Assembly: GCA_021029095.1 (NCBI GenBank)
Contig: JAJOHG010000038.1
Coordinates: 62,001-126,000, forward strand
From: Phellopilus nigrolimitatus
Taxonomy: Eukaryota; Basidiomycota; Agaricomycetes; Hymenochaetales; Hymenochaetaceae
Direction: 5' to 3'
Length of the DNA: 64,000 nt
Made by a program: the position numbers and the translations under genes
Notes under the pieces: generated by a model
Seen by the model: only the letters and a program-made list of their open reading frames with translations
Database searches by the model: none
Told to the model about the DNA's origin: nothing
In this document: positions 47,482 to 58,994 of the stretch, one piece after another
Layout: each line of letters opens with the position of its first letter
Numbering within the stretch: position 1 is the first letter of the stretch

Positions 47482-49034
47482 TGGTTATCTTCTCTCAGAA
47501 ATAGTCATGCCGGAATGATTTTTTAATGGTTTATTAGCAAATTGTTTTGAGCTGAGGAAGGGTGGAGAGGAGTTTCTGCTTGTTTTGGGAAGGTAGCGCT
47601 GGGTCAGAGTTTAATTGGGGAGGGTGGTCTAGATTGAAATGCCTTCCTTGCGTGCCTCTGGATTGCTGGGGCGTATTAGCTCGAAATCTAGACCTCATAC
47701 CAGGCGCATTGATCATAATAGTCTTCTAATAGTGCTAGGATGCAGGCGTCTACTCATTTATGCACTATAAATAGAGGTAGATATACAAGACTTCGGAAGT
47801 ACGTACACTTGGAAAGAAAATCTAATACATAGAACACATATTCCGAAAACTCAATCCGTGAGCCACGGTCGCCAGTCAGACCGATTCCCTTTTGTCTTTG
47901 AGGTGAGTTTGTGAGTCTTTTTCTCTTGCCGAGGAAGGTCCCTGTTTCGTTGTTCGAAAGTTCCGGATAGCAGAAACCGAAGTCCATTTCACTTGGTGCA
48001 AAGACAGGAATGTTGTTGCCCCCACTTACAATAAGATGAACAGAGTATCACAATGTTCCTCTTATATAGCTAATTGAATAAATAAATGGAGGCATGTAAG
48101 GGAAGAGTGAAGTCGAAGCCTTACTTAATGCCACCGCATCCCGAATCCCGATATGGACGCGTCTGCTGAGACGCGCGGCGGAGATTCACTCGGGCAATCT
48201 ACTGCACCGCTTCAACTTGTTCAAACCTTCTAATTTTCGCTCAGAGCTGCGCAATGGCACTGACTACAACGGACAGCCAAGTCGTTATTAAAAAGTGGCT
48301 GAAGCCAATGGAAGAAGGCGAAGAAATGTCCTTTGTGGGAAGACTGCATAGACGCTCTACAACAATACGCATCGTCGGTTGTCGGCGGTGGCGCTCACCG
48401 CCTTAACCCGCCATCGCATGCCGCACTTTTTTCTCGACCTTTTGACAGCTCCGATCACCGAGGCTCCCGCTTCAAGTCATTGTTGTTACGCGTGTAAATT
48501 TCGAGGAGACGTGATTCACGTCAGGCTCGCGAGTCAATACTGCCCTCTGTTTACTAGTACGGGAGGCAATTACCCATTTTGTCTTGCTTCGTCCAACTGC
48601 CAGTCACTCGTCATATCCTCGTCCATGCACATGAACTTAGACCGTCGGCACCGGTCCAAAATATCCAACCCGAACCACTCTGTGTTTGCTCTTGCGAACA
48701 AGCATCATGTTCCAGAGTTTGCAGTGCATGAAACTTGTCCACAATGTCGCAACACTCATGATCCTACGTTACCTGCCGTAAGCAAACTCCAACAGCTCGC
48801 CGACCGCTTATTATTCAGACCCTATCCAGTTACCCAACTGCGCACAGATGTCCGCTTTCGGAGGGGTCTTGAGCTTTTTACGAGTGTCACGCATATCGCG
48901 CTTCTTCCATCGCTCGTGCGTCGCGCTTGAAATAGAGCGAAGGAGAGGGCTCTCGTGCTCTGAGAAAATTTTCACCCTCCCCGCAAGTCTCGTCTACTCG
49001 CGAATCCGCTCGTCTGTCACCGCAAATCAGCATT
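47482..49034. other. Interval without supported gene
   Basis: Includes an unassigned 183-codon ORF (48379-48930 +) with scattered Cys and no family resemblance. The promoter of the 49035 gene should lie at its right end. No repeats or further tRNA were noticed. Confidence 0.45.
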
Positions 49035-50019
49035 ATGAACTCTTCGGATAGGCATGCGAGAAGGAATAGAAGAGATCAAGATCACCATTCGCCCTCACCA
49101 GTAGCGTTCCCTCAAGCACAGACGCGTCGGAGCGCGAACCCGCCTCAACTTCAATACCAGCCTTGGCCCGCATCTCCCAGGATTGGGTACCCACCCACCG
49201 CACCCATCCCAATACCAGCACGACCCGTCACGAATTCGTTGCTCGCTTTTTCTGCCCGCGCGGAGCATGATGCTCTGGAAAATAGAGGCCGGAGACACAG
49301 GCGCACACAGAGTCAGAGCCATGATGACAGACATACCTATCCGTATGCCCTGCGTGCAACTCTCCATGCGAGCGACTCGTCCTCCAGCGGCGAGCTTTCT
49401 GGCTCCGGGACCAATTATGCACAATCGCGTGGGTCTTCCGACATCTTCCATTTCTCCCCACCAGAATCGGGACGCGCGAGCCCCCAAGCCAGCATGCAGA
49501 ATGTGCACAGATCGCCATTCATGTACACTCCGCCACAGACGGCGCACGGCGCGTCGCCGGAGCCTGAGCAGATTCGGTGCTACAGGTGCGGGCGCATGGT
49601 TCGGACGAATGCAGTTGGCGTCCACATGCATGTCTGCGAGGGCGGGCCCGCGGCGGGGCCGAGGCAGTGGTGCGCAGGTTGTCCATAGCCAGTTCCTTGG
49701 CATAGAGGGTGGGCAAGAAAGTGCAGTTGGCATGCATCGACACAGCGATGCTCATCCGGCGTCTCGGCAGATCCGTGCCGACTACTCAGACGCGGTGCGG
49801 AGAGGAGAGGGAAATGGCTTGGGCTCCGAATCGTCTCGTGGACGCGCGGTCCCGAACGTCAGAGGCCGTAGTCACGCGCACTCGCAAACGGCTGGACAAG
49901 GAAGCACAAACGCACCTTCTCAAGCGCGCCGTCGTGCCTACTCGCTCGCTACGGGAGGCCCGTCGCGCCTCCCTCCCCCTCCAGACTATAGCAGGCTCCC
50001 GCACGCACATCTTCCTTGA
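49035..50019 (+). CDS. Disordered protein with CxxC...HxxxC zinc-knuckle-like motif, 311 aa
   Basis: Not recognised as a named family. Exon 1 49035-49677 and exon 2 49727-50019 total 936 nt, 311 aa, joined in phase through a 49-nt intron (GTTGTC...GTGCAG). Most of the protein is Ser/Pro/Arg/His-rich and probably disordered: start MNSSDRHARRNRRDQDHHS, then SDSSSSGELSGSGTNYAQSR. Around residues 178-200 lies EQIRCYRCGRMVRTNAVG followed by VHMHVCEGG, with Cys-x2-Cys and His-x3-Cys spacing suitable for one zinc ion. Shortly after comes RQWCAG at the exon end. Exon 2 continues with basic Ser/Arg text and ends SRLPPPPDYSRLPHAHLP. The unspliced frame would stop at 49688. Role unknown; a nucleic-acid or protein contact is plausible for the zinc site. 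Confidence 0.7.
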
Positions 50020-51712
50020 AGTTATAAATGCTAGCACTTTCTAGAACTTAATACAGGATTGAAATCCGTGGGTCCATGTGTGAGTTGCCGTTCTTGCTGG
50101 GCTTGTTCTTTTGTGTCCCTCCTTGATCTGCTGCTGAACCGAGTGATGACTATCTAATCCTTGCATCCTTGTCCGTTTCTGTCGCTTTCTTCGTTCCCAG
50201 GCGAACCTTTGTTTCGATATTCAAGCTCGTTTTCAAAACCCGCCTTCCAAGTACTCTTTGACAGATTCATTACTCAAGCAAATTCAAGCAGTATCAGAAA
50301 TGATTGTAGGCAGCGTAAAAACGCCGAAAGCTATAAGGATCAAAATACAAGGATATCCCGGAAAGAAAGAAATCAACGTTTCCAGCGACGTTCCGATTGG
50401 TGCCTACGCAATCTCGATTCTGGCATCTTTCCTTCCCTCATTTTCCTTCTCTTCCCATCTTGACCTCCAACTTCAACTTATCGCCGTCCAGATCATTTCC
50501 CTTTCTTGACTTCCACAAAATTCTATTCTTTTTATTCATCTCGGACTTACTTTGTGAACTTACGATGCTCAGATACCCGCACTCCGTTCACCCATACCAA
50601 CTATTTCGCATCTTCGTGTACAATTTCTCTCGATGTCTCTCTCCCTCTACTTGCGTATATGTATTCCTGTGTTTGTTGGAGATGCCTGTTTCACCCTCTC
50701 TTTGCTCTCCATGCGATTGCTTTCTTGCTCTTTTATATCCACGCGCATACTATCCTTCTGCTTGTCGTTTGTCTGTTATCGTATCAAAGACTTCATCTCT
50801 TTTCGACTTCTGGTTTGCTATCATGCCGTACATATTTTATATTCTTCTGCGCCTTTTTCTTTATCTCGTGTTCTTTGCGATTCCTCACAATCCGTTTGAG
50901 CGCGTTCTCGTTCTCTCTGGCTTTGCACGTACATATATACATAAATTTGTGATCATGCCTTAAGTGTGCAGTATCTTATGCTTGTTCATTGTCACTGGAA
51001 TTCGAAAGCCAGGACAGGTAAAACGCTCGCAGCTGCAAGCTGCGGTTCATCCGCACTTCATTCTGGAAAAGACTGTATTTATGTACGATAGAAGACAAGA
51101 TATTATTTACGAAAACAAGTAGATAAATAGCGAGATAGACCACAGCCGAACGTATACGAACGAGGTCAGCGAGCACAAGAAGCAGGGGTCACAATGCAAT
51201 ATGCATAGGCTATAGCTACATCAGGGAGAGTCGAGACCGAAACTAGAGAGACCAAGGTGAAGAAACGGAAAAAATGACAGTGAAGATGAAGGCCAGGGTG
51301 AAAAGACAAAGCAACGAGCGAAGACCGGAGTCAAAGAAGGGAAGATAGGGATCAAGCAGTTGGAGATAAACGATACAGCTGAGTCAGAAATAGTGTGATG
51401 CGTGAAAAAAATCCGAATTAAAAGCAAGATCCAACCATAGACAATGAAATGAAAATGAGAATTGTAGACGGCAAAGCCTACAATTCTCCGCTCGCCGTAG
51501 GAGCTCAGGAAGAAGACGGGTTTGCACCAAGCAAAGAGCCGACAACGCAGTGGATAATGAAGAATAGTAAATGGAAATGTGGTAAAAGTTGGAAGCATCT
51601 AGGATGTGCGTAACTGGTGTTTGTATGTTTGTATAGGGTGCGAATGCGTGTTCATTGAGACCAAAAACTGGAAGAATTTTTTTTAAAGGTTGCGACAGCC
51701 TGACTTCGGTGT
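50020..51712. other. Interval without supported gene, pyrimidine-rich on + strand
   Basis: Convergent 3' region of about 1.7 kb. From 50160 to 50900 the plus strand is rich in T and C (many TCTTTC-type runs), giving long but uninformative ORFs of Phe/Leu/Ser. No family resemblance, so no gene is called. It may include long 3' UTRs of the two flanking genes or a non-coding transcript. Confidence 0.45.
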
Positions 51713-54700
51713 TCAATGTGCGACAGCGGGCGTGAGGAACGGCGACGTGTGTACGTAGTCACTGAACGAGAAGCGTGGGTCCGCGTTCATATCATGCTCG
51801 GCCGCGCCTCCGCGCGCAGACGAGTCCCCGCTGCCAGCAGAGGGCTCCGGAGCACGCGCGTACCCGTCGTAGTTCATGGCCATCTCGAGGCCCATGTGCA
51901 ACGGGGGCACGCCGAGCGAGTCTGAAAGTGCATTTGTACCGTGCATCGTACCGGGCCCGAGACTCATCTCATGGTGATCGAGCCCATGCATCCCAAGGTC
52001 CATCCCGAGTCCGTACCCGTAGTTGAGATCGTTTGTACCTGCGCACATGCCTGCATCCGCGTTAGCATTGGCGATTGCACTACCATAGGAAGATGATTGC
52101 TGCGACTGCGACGGCGCATTGCTGTTTGAAGAGGAATCGACGGCGACGTCCACGGGGCCGTCGAGCAGCTCATGACCTGAGACAAAATCGTGGCCGAGCT
52201 GCTGTACACCTCCGGACATCTCTGCCACAGAGCTGTGGGGTCCAGAGACCTCTGCGAGCGTCGACGAGGGGCTCGCGCTCGCACTGGATCCTGTGCTCGA
52301 GCTCGGTTGGCTGGATGAGTATTGCTCTTGGAAGCCCTTCACGTGCCCACCTTCGTGATGTTCCGTCGTGTAGAACGAATGCGCGGCCAAGGGTATGGCG
52401 TGCCCTGCACTAGCATCCTCGGTTACGTATGGTGGGACGATCTTGCGCACGGGCACCGGTTGCGCGAGCGTGAAGTTCGATCCCACATCTGGTGGAGTAC
52501 GGACGACGTGCGGCGGGACGCCCTCGGACGCATACGTCGTACCGAAGTCATTTGAAACAGCTTGAACTTGAGCATGATGCGCATTCACGTTAGCGTGCTG
52601 GGGCCGCTGGTTCTGCGGGAGCCCACAGAAGAAATCGTTGAACGCGCTGAAGTCGAAGGAATCGCGCATGCCCATGCCAAAGGCCGAATCCTGCGCGGAC
52701 GCCCCGTGAGCGCCGTGTACAGATGAGAATCCGAAAACGCCGCCGTGTGCAACTTGTGTGACGGGCACCGATGCTGACGGAGGCAGAGAAGCCGATAAAG
52801 GGGAGTGTGGCTCCGCCACATCAGATGCAGGCGACGGGTCATTCACACCGCCGAAGTTGAACGCTGGATTAAGTAGGCCTGTGTCCACCTCCGGCAATGT
52901 AGGTTGCTGATGTTGGTGCTGTTGATGGTGGAAGGGTGCCGAGGTCGGTGAGGGCGCACCGCCCCCAATAGGCGTCATTGGATCGACTGACTCGACATCG
53001 TACCACATCGTGTGCGGTGCGAGCGGAGCGGGGTACTTCGTCGTCATCGAGTTGGGGACAGAGTCCGGTCCAGTGGATGGAGGTGCATCCTCGCTCGAGG
53101 AAACACCAGCCGACGCGAACGGGTTCGTGAACCCTTCCGCAACCGCGCCTCGGAAGCCATCGAACCCTGCGAAATTTTGCTGCTGCTGGTGCTGGTGCTG
53201 GTGCTGGTGCTGGACAAGGCTGTTGAAGTCGAAATGGCTGCCAGAGAACGGCGGGTGAGGGAAAGAACCGGTTCCGCCAGCGCCAAAGTGAAAGTTGTCG
53301 AACGCGCCCGAGGCGAGTTGGTGCTGTAGGCTTGGTTGCGTCGAGCTCGCGCGCCGCCCGAGCTGACCAAGTTGATGCTGGCGCGCCGCGCGGGTGCCCA
53401 TGCCTAAAGTGTTCATCGCCATTCCACCAAATCCTCCGCTCATACGCATCGCATCCATCGTGTTGACACCCGTGTACGGCGAGGCCGCGCGCGAAAGTGT
53501 CATCGGAGCCTGCGAATGCTGGAGGTGCGATGGAAGGGCGAGTATCGCAGACCCCTCCTGCCCGCCTGCGTTAGGCAAAGATAAGCCTGTAGATCCATTA
53601 GGCACATTTGAGTTCTCGTTCGCGCCGGTGTACCACGACCCGACAAGCCCACTGAGATTCGAGGGGAGAGTGGGAAGCGCAATCCCGTTCTGTCCACTCG
53701 CCGATGGTGCGTGCGCAAGAGCAGGATTTGCGAAGTTGAACGGGTCGGCCTGTGGTACATTCCCGTACACACTGTATGGATAGCTGTACGCTTCCGTCGG
53801 GAGTGGCACTGAGCTCGAGCGGCGGTGACCAAGGTGATTGTGCGCATTGCGCATCTGCTGGCGACGTGCAGCCATCGCACAATCCTTCTCGATCTCCAAC
53901 TCACGCTGACGAGCATTTTCGTCAGGGCCTGCTCCGCAGAACTCCCTTTCCCGTTCGAGATCCTGCTCTTCGCGCTCGAGCTCGAGGCGCTCGCGTTCCG
54001 CCTTCTCGGCAGCAGCGCGGGCTGCCTGACGTTTGCGCTTCTTTTCCGGGTCGTGTTTTGGCTGGAAGCGATACTCTGGGTAATTCCTCTTATGCTCTTC
54101 CTTTTTCTTGTCAGCGAGTGCCTCCCAGTGCTTCTTCTCAGGGACAGGTAGAGCTTTCCAGCAGTTACCTGCGGAGATAAGCGGATTTAGTTTTTAGTTT
54201 TTTAGTTTTTTTTTTTTGCAATAATAGAAGGGAGTGATTGGAATGCAATGCAGTGAGATCACCGTGTAGACGGTGGGAAAGCGGAAGATGAACGTACCGA
54301 CAATCTTGCTCAGCGAATGATGATTGGTCTCAATTGAACCCGGGACGTGCCGTTGGTGAACGAAATTCTGGCGGAACAGCATAAATGCGTTCGGCGGGCG
54401 TGGAATATGTTCTACGCTGTTCTTGCGTCCGCCACGTCGACGAGGACGCGGAGGCACTGGCGCGGGTGTAAGCGGAGAGAGCGAATCGTCCTCCTTGTTG
54501 AAGATATCACCGTCAATAACATCGGGGTTGGGGTCAGAACTAGATCCCGGGTTGGATGAAGGCGAAGCTGGGTCTGTCGGGTAGCTGACGGGAGTAACGT
54601 TCGGCGCGAAGGTGTAATTCTTTGGTGGGACGAGCGAGCGTCGACGCGCGCTCACTTTGTTCGACAAGATCAGATGTGGTGCTCATTGTCACAAATGATG

Positions 54701-54773
54701 AGCTAGCGCAAGACTCACGAAGAGCGAGCGACGAACGCCGTCTCGAGAGAACATTGTTCCTGATCGGAGCCAT
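51713..54773 (-). CDS. HMG-box transcription factor (MATA_HMG type), 955 aa
   Basis: Sequence-specific DNA-binding regulator, nuclear. Exons 54719-54773, 54298-54654 and 51713-54168 sum to 2868 nt. The start MAPIRNNVLSRRRSSLAL and the next exon (RRRSLVPPKNYTFAPNVTPV) are basic and Pro-rich. The HMG box spans about residues 101-172, split by the second intron: HIPRPPNAFMLFRQNFVHQR, then NHHSLSKIVGNCWKALPVPE, then KKHWEALADKKKEEHKRNYP followed by EYRFQPKH. A charged coiled-coil-like stretch follows (KRQAARAAAEKAERERLELE). The remaining 750 residues are low-complexity: Ser, Gly, His, Gln and Asn-rich, with a QHQHQHQHQQQQ run from a CAC/CAG-type microsatellite at 53178-53213. Fungal relatives include regulators of mating and development (Ste11/Prf1-like), but the target is inferred, not shown. 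Ends SDYVHTSPFLTPAVAH. Confidence 0.92.
53178..53213. repeat. GGTGCT/TGC microsatellite coding a His/Gln run
   Basis: Tandem TGC units followed by GGTGCT units, read on the minus strand as alternating CAC/CAG codons (QHQHQHQHQQQQ) in the HMG-box protein. Length polymorphism would be expected. Confidence 0.85.
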
Positions 54774-57700
54774 CGTTGATGCTGCGTTCGTGTGGGAGAG
54801 GCGCGTACGGGGCGCGTTGTCGTCCTCGCGATCGTTCCTCCCTTGTCGTTATCGTCGACGGCGGTGTGGGGTACGGCGGATGCGATGTGAAGGGCGAGGC
54901 AAGTAGGGGGATGAGAGGGGGAGAAAAGACGAGGAGGACCAGGACAAGACGATCCTTTCAAAGTACAAATACCAGCTTGCTTCCGTACACCCATTTCTGT
55001 TTTCCCACGAATCTCATTTCGGTCACGTTTTGCTTCCGTCTATCTCTTCTTCCTCTTCGACTTTTGCTCCCTCTCTTGCTTTCTCTCTCTTTCTCTCAAT
55101 TTTAATGCTATTATGCGTATTCTATTTTTTTCTATTTTTTCCCTCTTTTTTCTGGCTCGAGGAAAAGACCTATCAAGCTTTGCCAGCGGAAACCCTGTTC
55201 GTCCACGTGGGTCCACCCGAAACGAGAGCCCAAATCGGGATGAAGGGCAACGCTCCTTTCAAGCTGCGTTCTTTATCCCAGATTACTTCCCCGCCTTCCA
55301 GATCTCGCCGGAACGCCCCAATTGCCTAGTAAATGAGTTCGCAATGCAAATTGTCGGACTCGTTCCGCATCGTCGCTAAACGAGGTGCGCACCGATCATC
55401 TCGCGTGGCTTGCAGGTGATCTACTTCACCCTCTTCAGAAAACAAGAGCCTTTCTTTTTTCTTCGCAATTTTGTCGTAAGACTTATGCATAGTGAAATGC
55501 TAAACCTTTGTACACGTGCTGTGCGGTATCCAGCCCTCAATCAGCGTACAGTCGGTAGACAACCATCATTTCCAGACCTCTTGTACTGCTCGGGGCCCGT
55601 ATTCGAGCATGATCGTTAACCTAACGGATCTTAACAGTGATCGCCATCCCGCAACCTCGAACCCTACAATCATCTCTGATGTTTCAAGGAACTACTGGCC
55701 TTCCTGTTCGTTGCTTCGCGTCATCTCCCGGAGTCGCAACTTACTGTGATGTCTTCCCCTCCGGTGTAAGATCAACAACGCCTGTTGTGAAACCTTGCAC
55801 TACGTACGAAGGTGTTTTTTTATGTGCTTCCAGAGCCCCGAGCTCCGAACGCGAACTGGTCTCAGCACTCGCTCGAACTCCGGCCTATCGGCAATCCTAC
55901 GAATAGTCTCATTCCAAATCGTCGAGGTCCCCAACTTCCTTTTTTTCTGATAATGATTGCATCATCGTCGCGAGGCTCCCGCCTTAGTGCTCGCCGTGAT
56001 TCCTTCACCGTTGTGGCGTCTTCCTCTTTTAACTTCCAGTGCGGATGCTACTCTAACTCTTTGAATGCCGACGGTACAACATAGATATTGAATTATCACG
56101 CAGTGCATCTGAGTCCCACATCCTGGTCTCAGCGTCTAGAGGCTGGGCCCGTCAGCTTCTAGCATGGTCTTCAGACGAAGTGCCGCTACCTTGTACTACT
56201 AGGCGATTTCCACTCAGTTGAGTCTAGCATTTTCTAAAGTTCTGTTCGTATCTCAGTCGTCTCAATCACGAACGCACACTCGCATCTAGGCTTCGAATTC
56301 ATCTGAGTCCGACCCCCGAATGAGATGTGTCAGCAAATCTCAGAAAGCGACGCCAGGTACCTCCGCTAGGTTCTTCAAGCCTCGAGTCTTTCTTAAATTT
56401 GCTTCTAGCTCACTTGCAAGACCTACTTTCGAGCAATCTCGTCGGCGTGGCCGCTAATAACAGTACCAAAAGCGCACCTAAACCGCCTGTCCATCTCAGT
56501 CCAGAACACGGTAACAAATCACCTCCCCCAAACTCTTCAAGACCTGCGTACTAGTAGCCACGTCGAACGCCGTCAAATCTCCAATGTTTGACCGCAAGCG
56601 AGCTAGCGTCGACAAGGAGCCGACTTCGTCATTCTCATTTACTGAAGCCCGGAATCCAGTCCAGCCGTTAGTTCCTCCTCCGGTGATCCGGGATGCGGAA
56701 GATCGCACTAGCAATGTGTGGACTACAGCATCACTAATGAGGGGGGAAGAAGCTTCTCATTATTAGCATTGAACTTTTCAGCGGTGAGGCGAGGTTGATG
56801 TTAGGCAACTAAGATGACCCTCACCGATGAGGATTCTCACCGATCAAATAGGGCATCGGGTCTCAGCAACTGGCACGAGCTTCTTACAATCTGAAAGAGC
56901 ACCGATTAGAAGGCTGGCGCGGAATCAGAAATTTAAATCGGAAAAATGAAGAAAAGGAAGACCCTCGTTGAAGCGCAATCTCGCGCCTGTTCGTTTGCGC
57001 CGTCAATTGGTCGCTCTCTAGAATCAATCCCTAGCTCATGTGCGCACCGCACCAGCTTGTCGATTCGCTTTATATTTTTGTGTATGCCCCAACCTCCTTT
57101 TATTTTCCTACGGGGTTGATGTATTTAGAGACCCTTATTCACATTGCCCCTCCGACCTGACAAGATCTGTGCTTGTGTCAATATCCAGAAATATTAGATG
57201 ACTACTGTGATCGCGTTAGACCACTGTCTATAGTGCTAGAATGCTCGGGCTTGTGAAGGCTTACTCAAATAATATTACTCTGTTATTATGCTTTACGAGT
57301 TTTATTAAGGAATCCATGGACTACTTTTCATATGCACGACGTTGGGAGTCACAGCTCGATCCATGTCTCGAAAAATCTGATTGGAGAAACAATTGCTCGG
57401 GTTTTAGTGCACACGAATGCTAGTTGAAGTCTGCCCAAACGTGCTGACCGAGTCAATGCTTCATCATTGGGGGTCAATGGTAGCAAGCGCCAATTCAATA
57501 AATACTCGGGAAATTGAAAACTGCTCTTCCATGAAATCATGCCCGAGTAGATTCATAACTCAGCTCACAAGCTCAAACCGTCTGATACAGCATGCCCGAT
57601 ATGCAACACGTCCAAAGTCTTTCCCGCACAACAACAACAGCGTACAGCGTATTGTTTTATAGTATCGTTCATACCATACATACTTGAGATAGAGGCGGAC

Positions 57701-57843
57701 ATGCTTGTAGTACGACAGTACGACGGAGACAAAAACCATATACGACCATAGTGGGGCGGGCCCCAAGCACCCCGTAGGAGAGCCGGGAAGAAAAGAAAGG
57801 GGCCGTGCAGCTAGAGCAAGTGCTGCGCGGGAAAGGGGGACAT
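54774..57843. other. Gene-poor interval, 3.1 kb
   Basis: Contains the HMG-gene promoter at its left end, with pyrimidine-rich text at 54990-55150, and the RPS6 3' side at its right. No ORF could be linked to a family. Many small ORFs are Ser/Pro-rich by composition only. No transposon ends or tRNA were found. Confidence 0.45.
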
Positions 57844-57856
57844 TTATGCAGTGGCC
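57844..57856 (-). other. RPS6: 13-nt terminal exon of RPS6
   Basis: GGCCACTGCATAA on the minus strand. Joined to ...CACAAGAA it gives H-K-K-A-T-A-stop, the usual end of fungal eS6. Without splicing the frame runs on for more than 100 unrelated codons. Inferred from splice sites (GTCCGT...TTCAG) and family ends. Confidence 0.8.
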
Positions 57857-58764
57857 CTGAAGCGAAGAATTAGCTACAATATCATAGATACGAGAAGAAA
57901 AGTGGACGGACTTCTTGTGCGATGCCTTGATCGCGGCGGCCTTTTCCTTGCGCTCGGCAAGGCGCTTGGCGAGGAGGGCACTGAGATACGAGTTCTTGTA
58001 AGCATATCGCTCCCAGCTGTCATTCAGAAAGAAGAATGTACGCACTCGTACTCGGACTTCTGCTCCTTTTGGCGTTCGATGGTACGGCGCTTGAGCGAGC
58101 GGAGGTGACGACGGCGCTGGAGGCGCAGAGGTGTGACAAGACGCTGGATCTTCGGACTGCGAGAAAAACACAAAATTAAAAGAATATGTATCTTGAGCCA
58201 AATATCTCCAAGAGTAACAAATATCGCCTGCAACTCACGCTTTGGTGTACGGCTTCTTCTCCGGGTTCTTCTGGCTCTGGACATCGCGGCGAACGACGTA
58301 CTTCCTGACGTCGTCTTCCTTGCTGAGGTTGAAGAAGCGGCGGATCTTGGTCGCACGCTTTGGGCCGAGACGTTTGGGGAGGATAGTGTCCGTAAGACCC
58401 GGGAGCTCTCCCTCGCCTGCTTGACGACAACGAGGGAGAGGACGGCGATGTCGGGGCCGACGATGCAGCCGCGGACGGACTTGCGGTTGCGCTCGCCGGT
58501 GCGACGGGGGCGGTAGCACGAATGTCCTTCGGATAGGAGGAGACGAACACGGTGGGGGACAAGGACACCCTGCTTCATGGGAAAGCCCTGCTTGTCGTTG
58601 CCGCCCGTGATGCGGAAGACATAACCCTTGAACTCGTCGCCGAGCGAGTCGCCGGAGACCTCCTGGGCCATCTTCTTATCATAAAAAATGCGGAAGCGGC
58701 GCTCATCGTCGATGTCAATCGTCTTTTGCTGTCCCGTCGCCGGGTTCGCGATGTTGAACTTCAT
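57844..58764 (-). CDS. RPS6: 40S ribosomal protein S6 (eS6), with apparent missing bases
   Basis: Small-subunit ribosomal protein and target of the TOR/S6-kinase path. Starts at 58764 with [20 protein letters not shown]. Conserved blocks: [100 protein letters not shown] and the C-terminal [20 protein letters not shown]. The tail KK-ATA-stop is completed by a 13-nt last exon (57844-57856) after a 55-nt intron (57857-57911). The chain breaks frame at about 58416-58417: after VVKQ the text reads CAGGCGAGG where CAG-GGC-GAG is expected (one G short). A second base seems to be missing at the donor after SEYE (about 58040). In an essential gene these are best explained as sequence errors. An S6-kinase Ser cluster is not visible in the truncated-looking tail. 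Confidence 0.93.
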
Positions 58765-58994
58765 GGCCTCTTGTCGGTCTACAGACTTTTTGCGACTACA
58801 ATGTCCAAATGTCGATACGCGTCGGAGTTCTAATCATGACACGGCACGTTCCGTCCAAAAACTGTACAGTTGCAGCTGCTGCTCGACACCGCCACTGCCT
58901 ATTTACAGTAAACAGTCTCTCGTCGTCGTCAGCATCGAGCGCCTCCTCAAGAAACCATCGCCGTCGTCGACAACACCACAAAAACACAGTCGCC
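58765..58994. promoter_or_regulatory. Shared divergent promoter of RPS6 and RPS13
   Basis: Only 230 bp separate the two start codons, so both ribosomal protein genes must be driven from here. The right half has CTCGTCGTCGTC and pyrimidine-rich text near the RPS13 start. No named element could be assigned with confidence. Confidence 0.75.

Noticed and set aside
48379..48930. 183-codon plus-strand ORF
   Set aside because: No family resemblance, domain or supporting splice context; composition fits a chance ORF.
49095..49733. 212-codon minus-strand ORF opposite the zinc-motif gene
   Set aside because: Mirror of a GC-rich low-complexity exon; no domain.
50161..50963. Overlapping Phe/Leu/Ser-rich plus-strand ORFs
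   Set aside because: Arise from a pyrimidine-rich tract; no signal, domain or conserved pattern despite hydrophobic composition.
57745..57765. TACGACCATAG resembles the start of 5S rRNA
   Set aside because: The following bases do not match 5S rRNA and no internal control region follows.
57560..58201. 213-codon minus-strand ORF
   Set aside because: Read-through of RPS6 exon and introns; only the central [12 protein letters not shown] part is real coding sequence.
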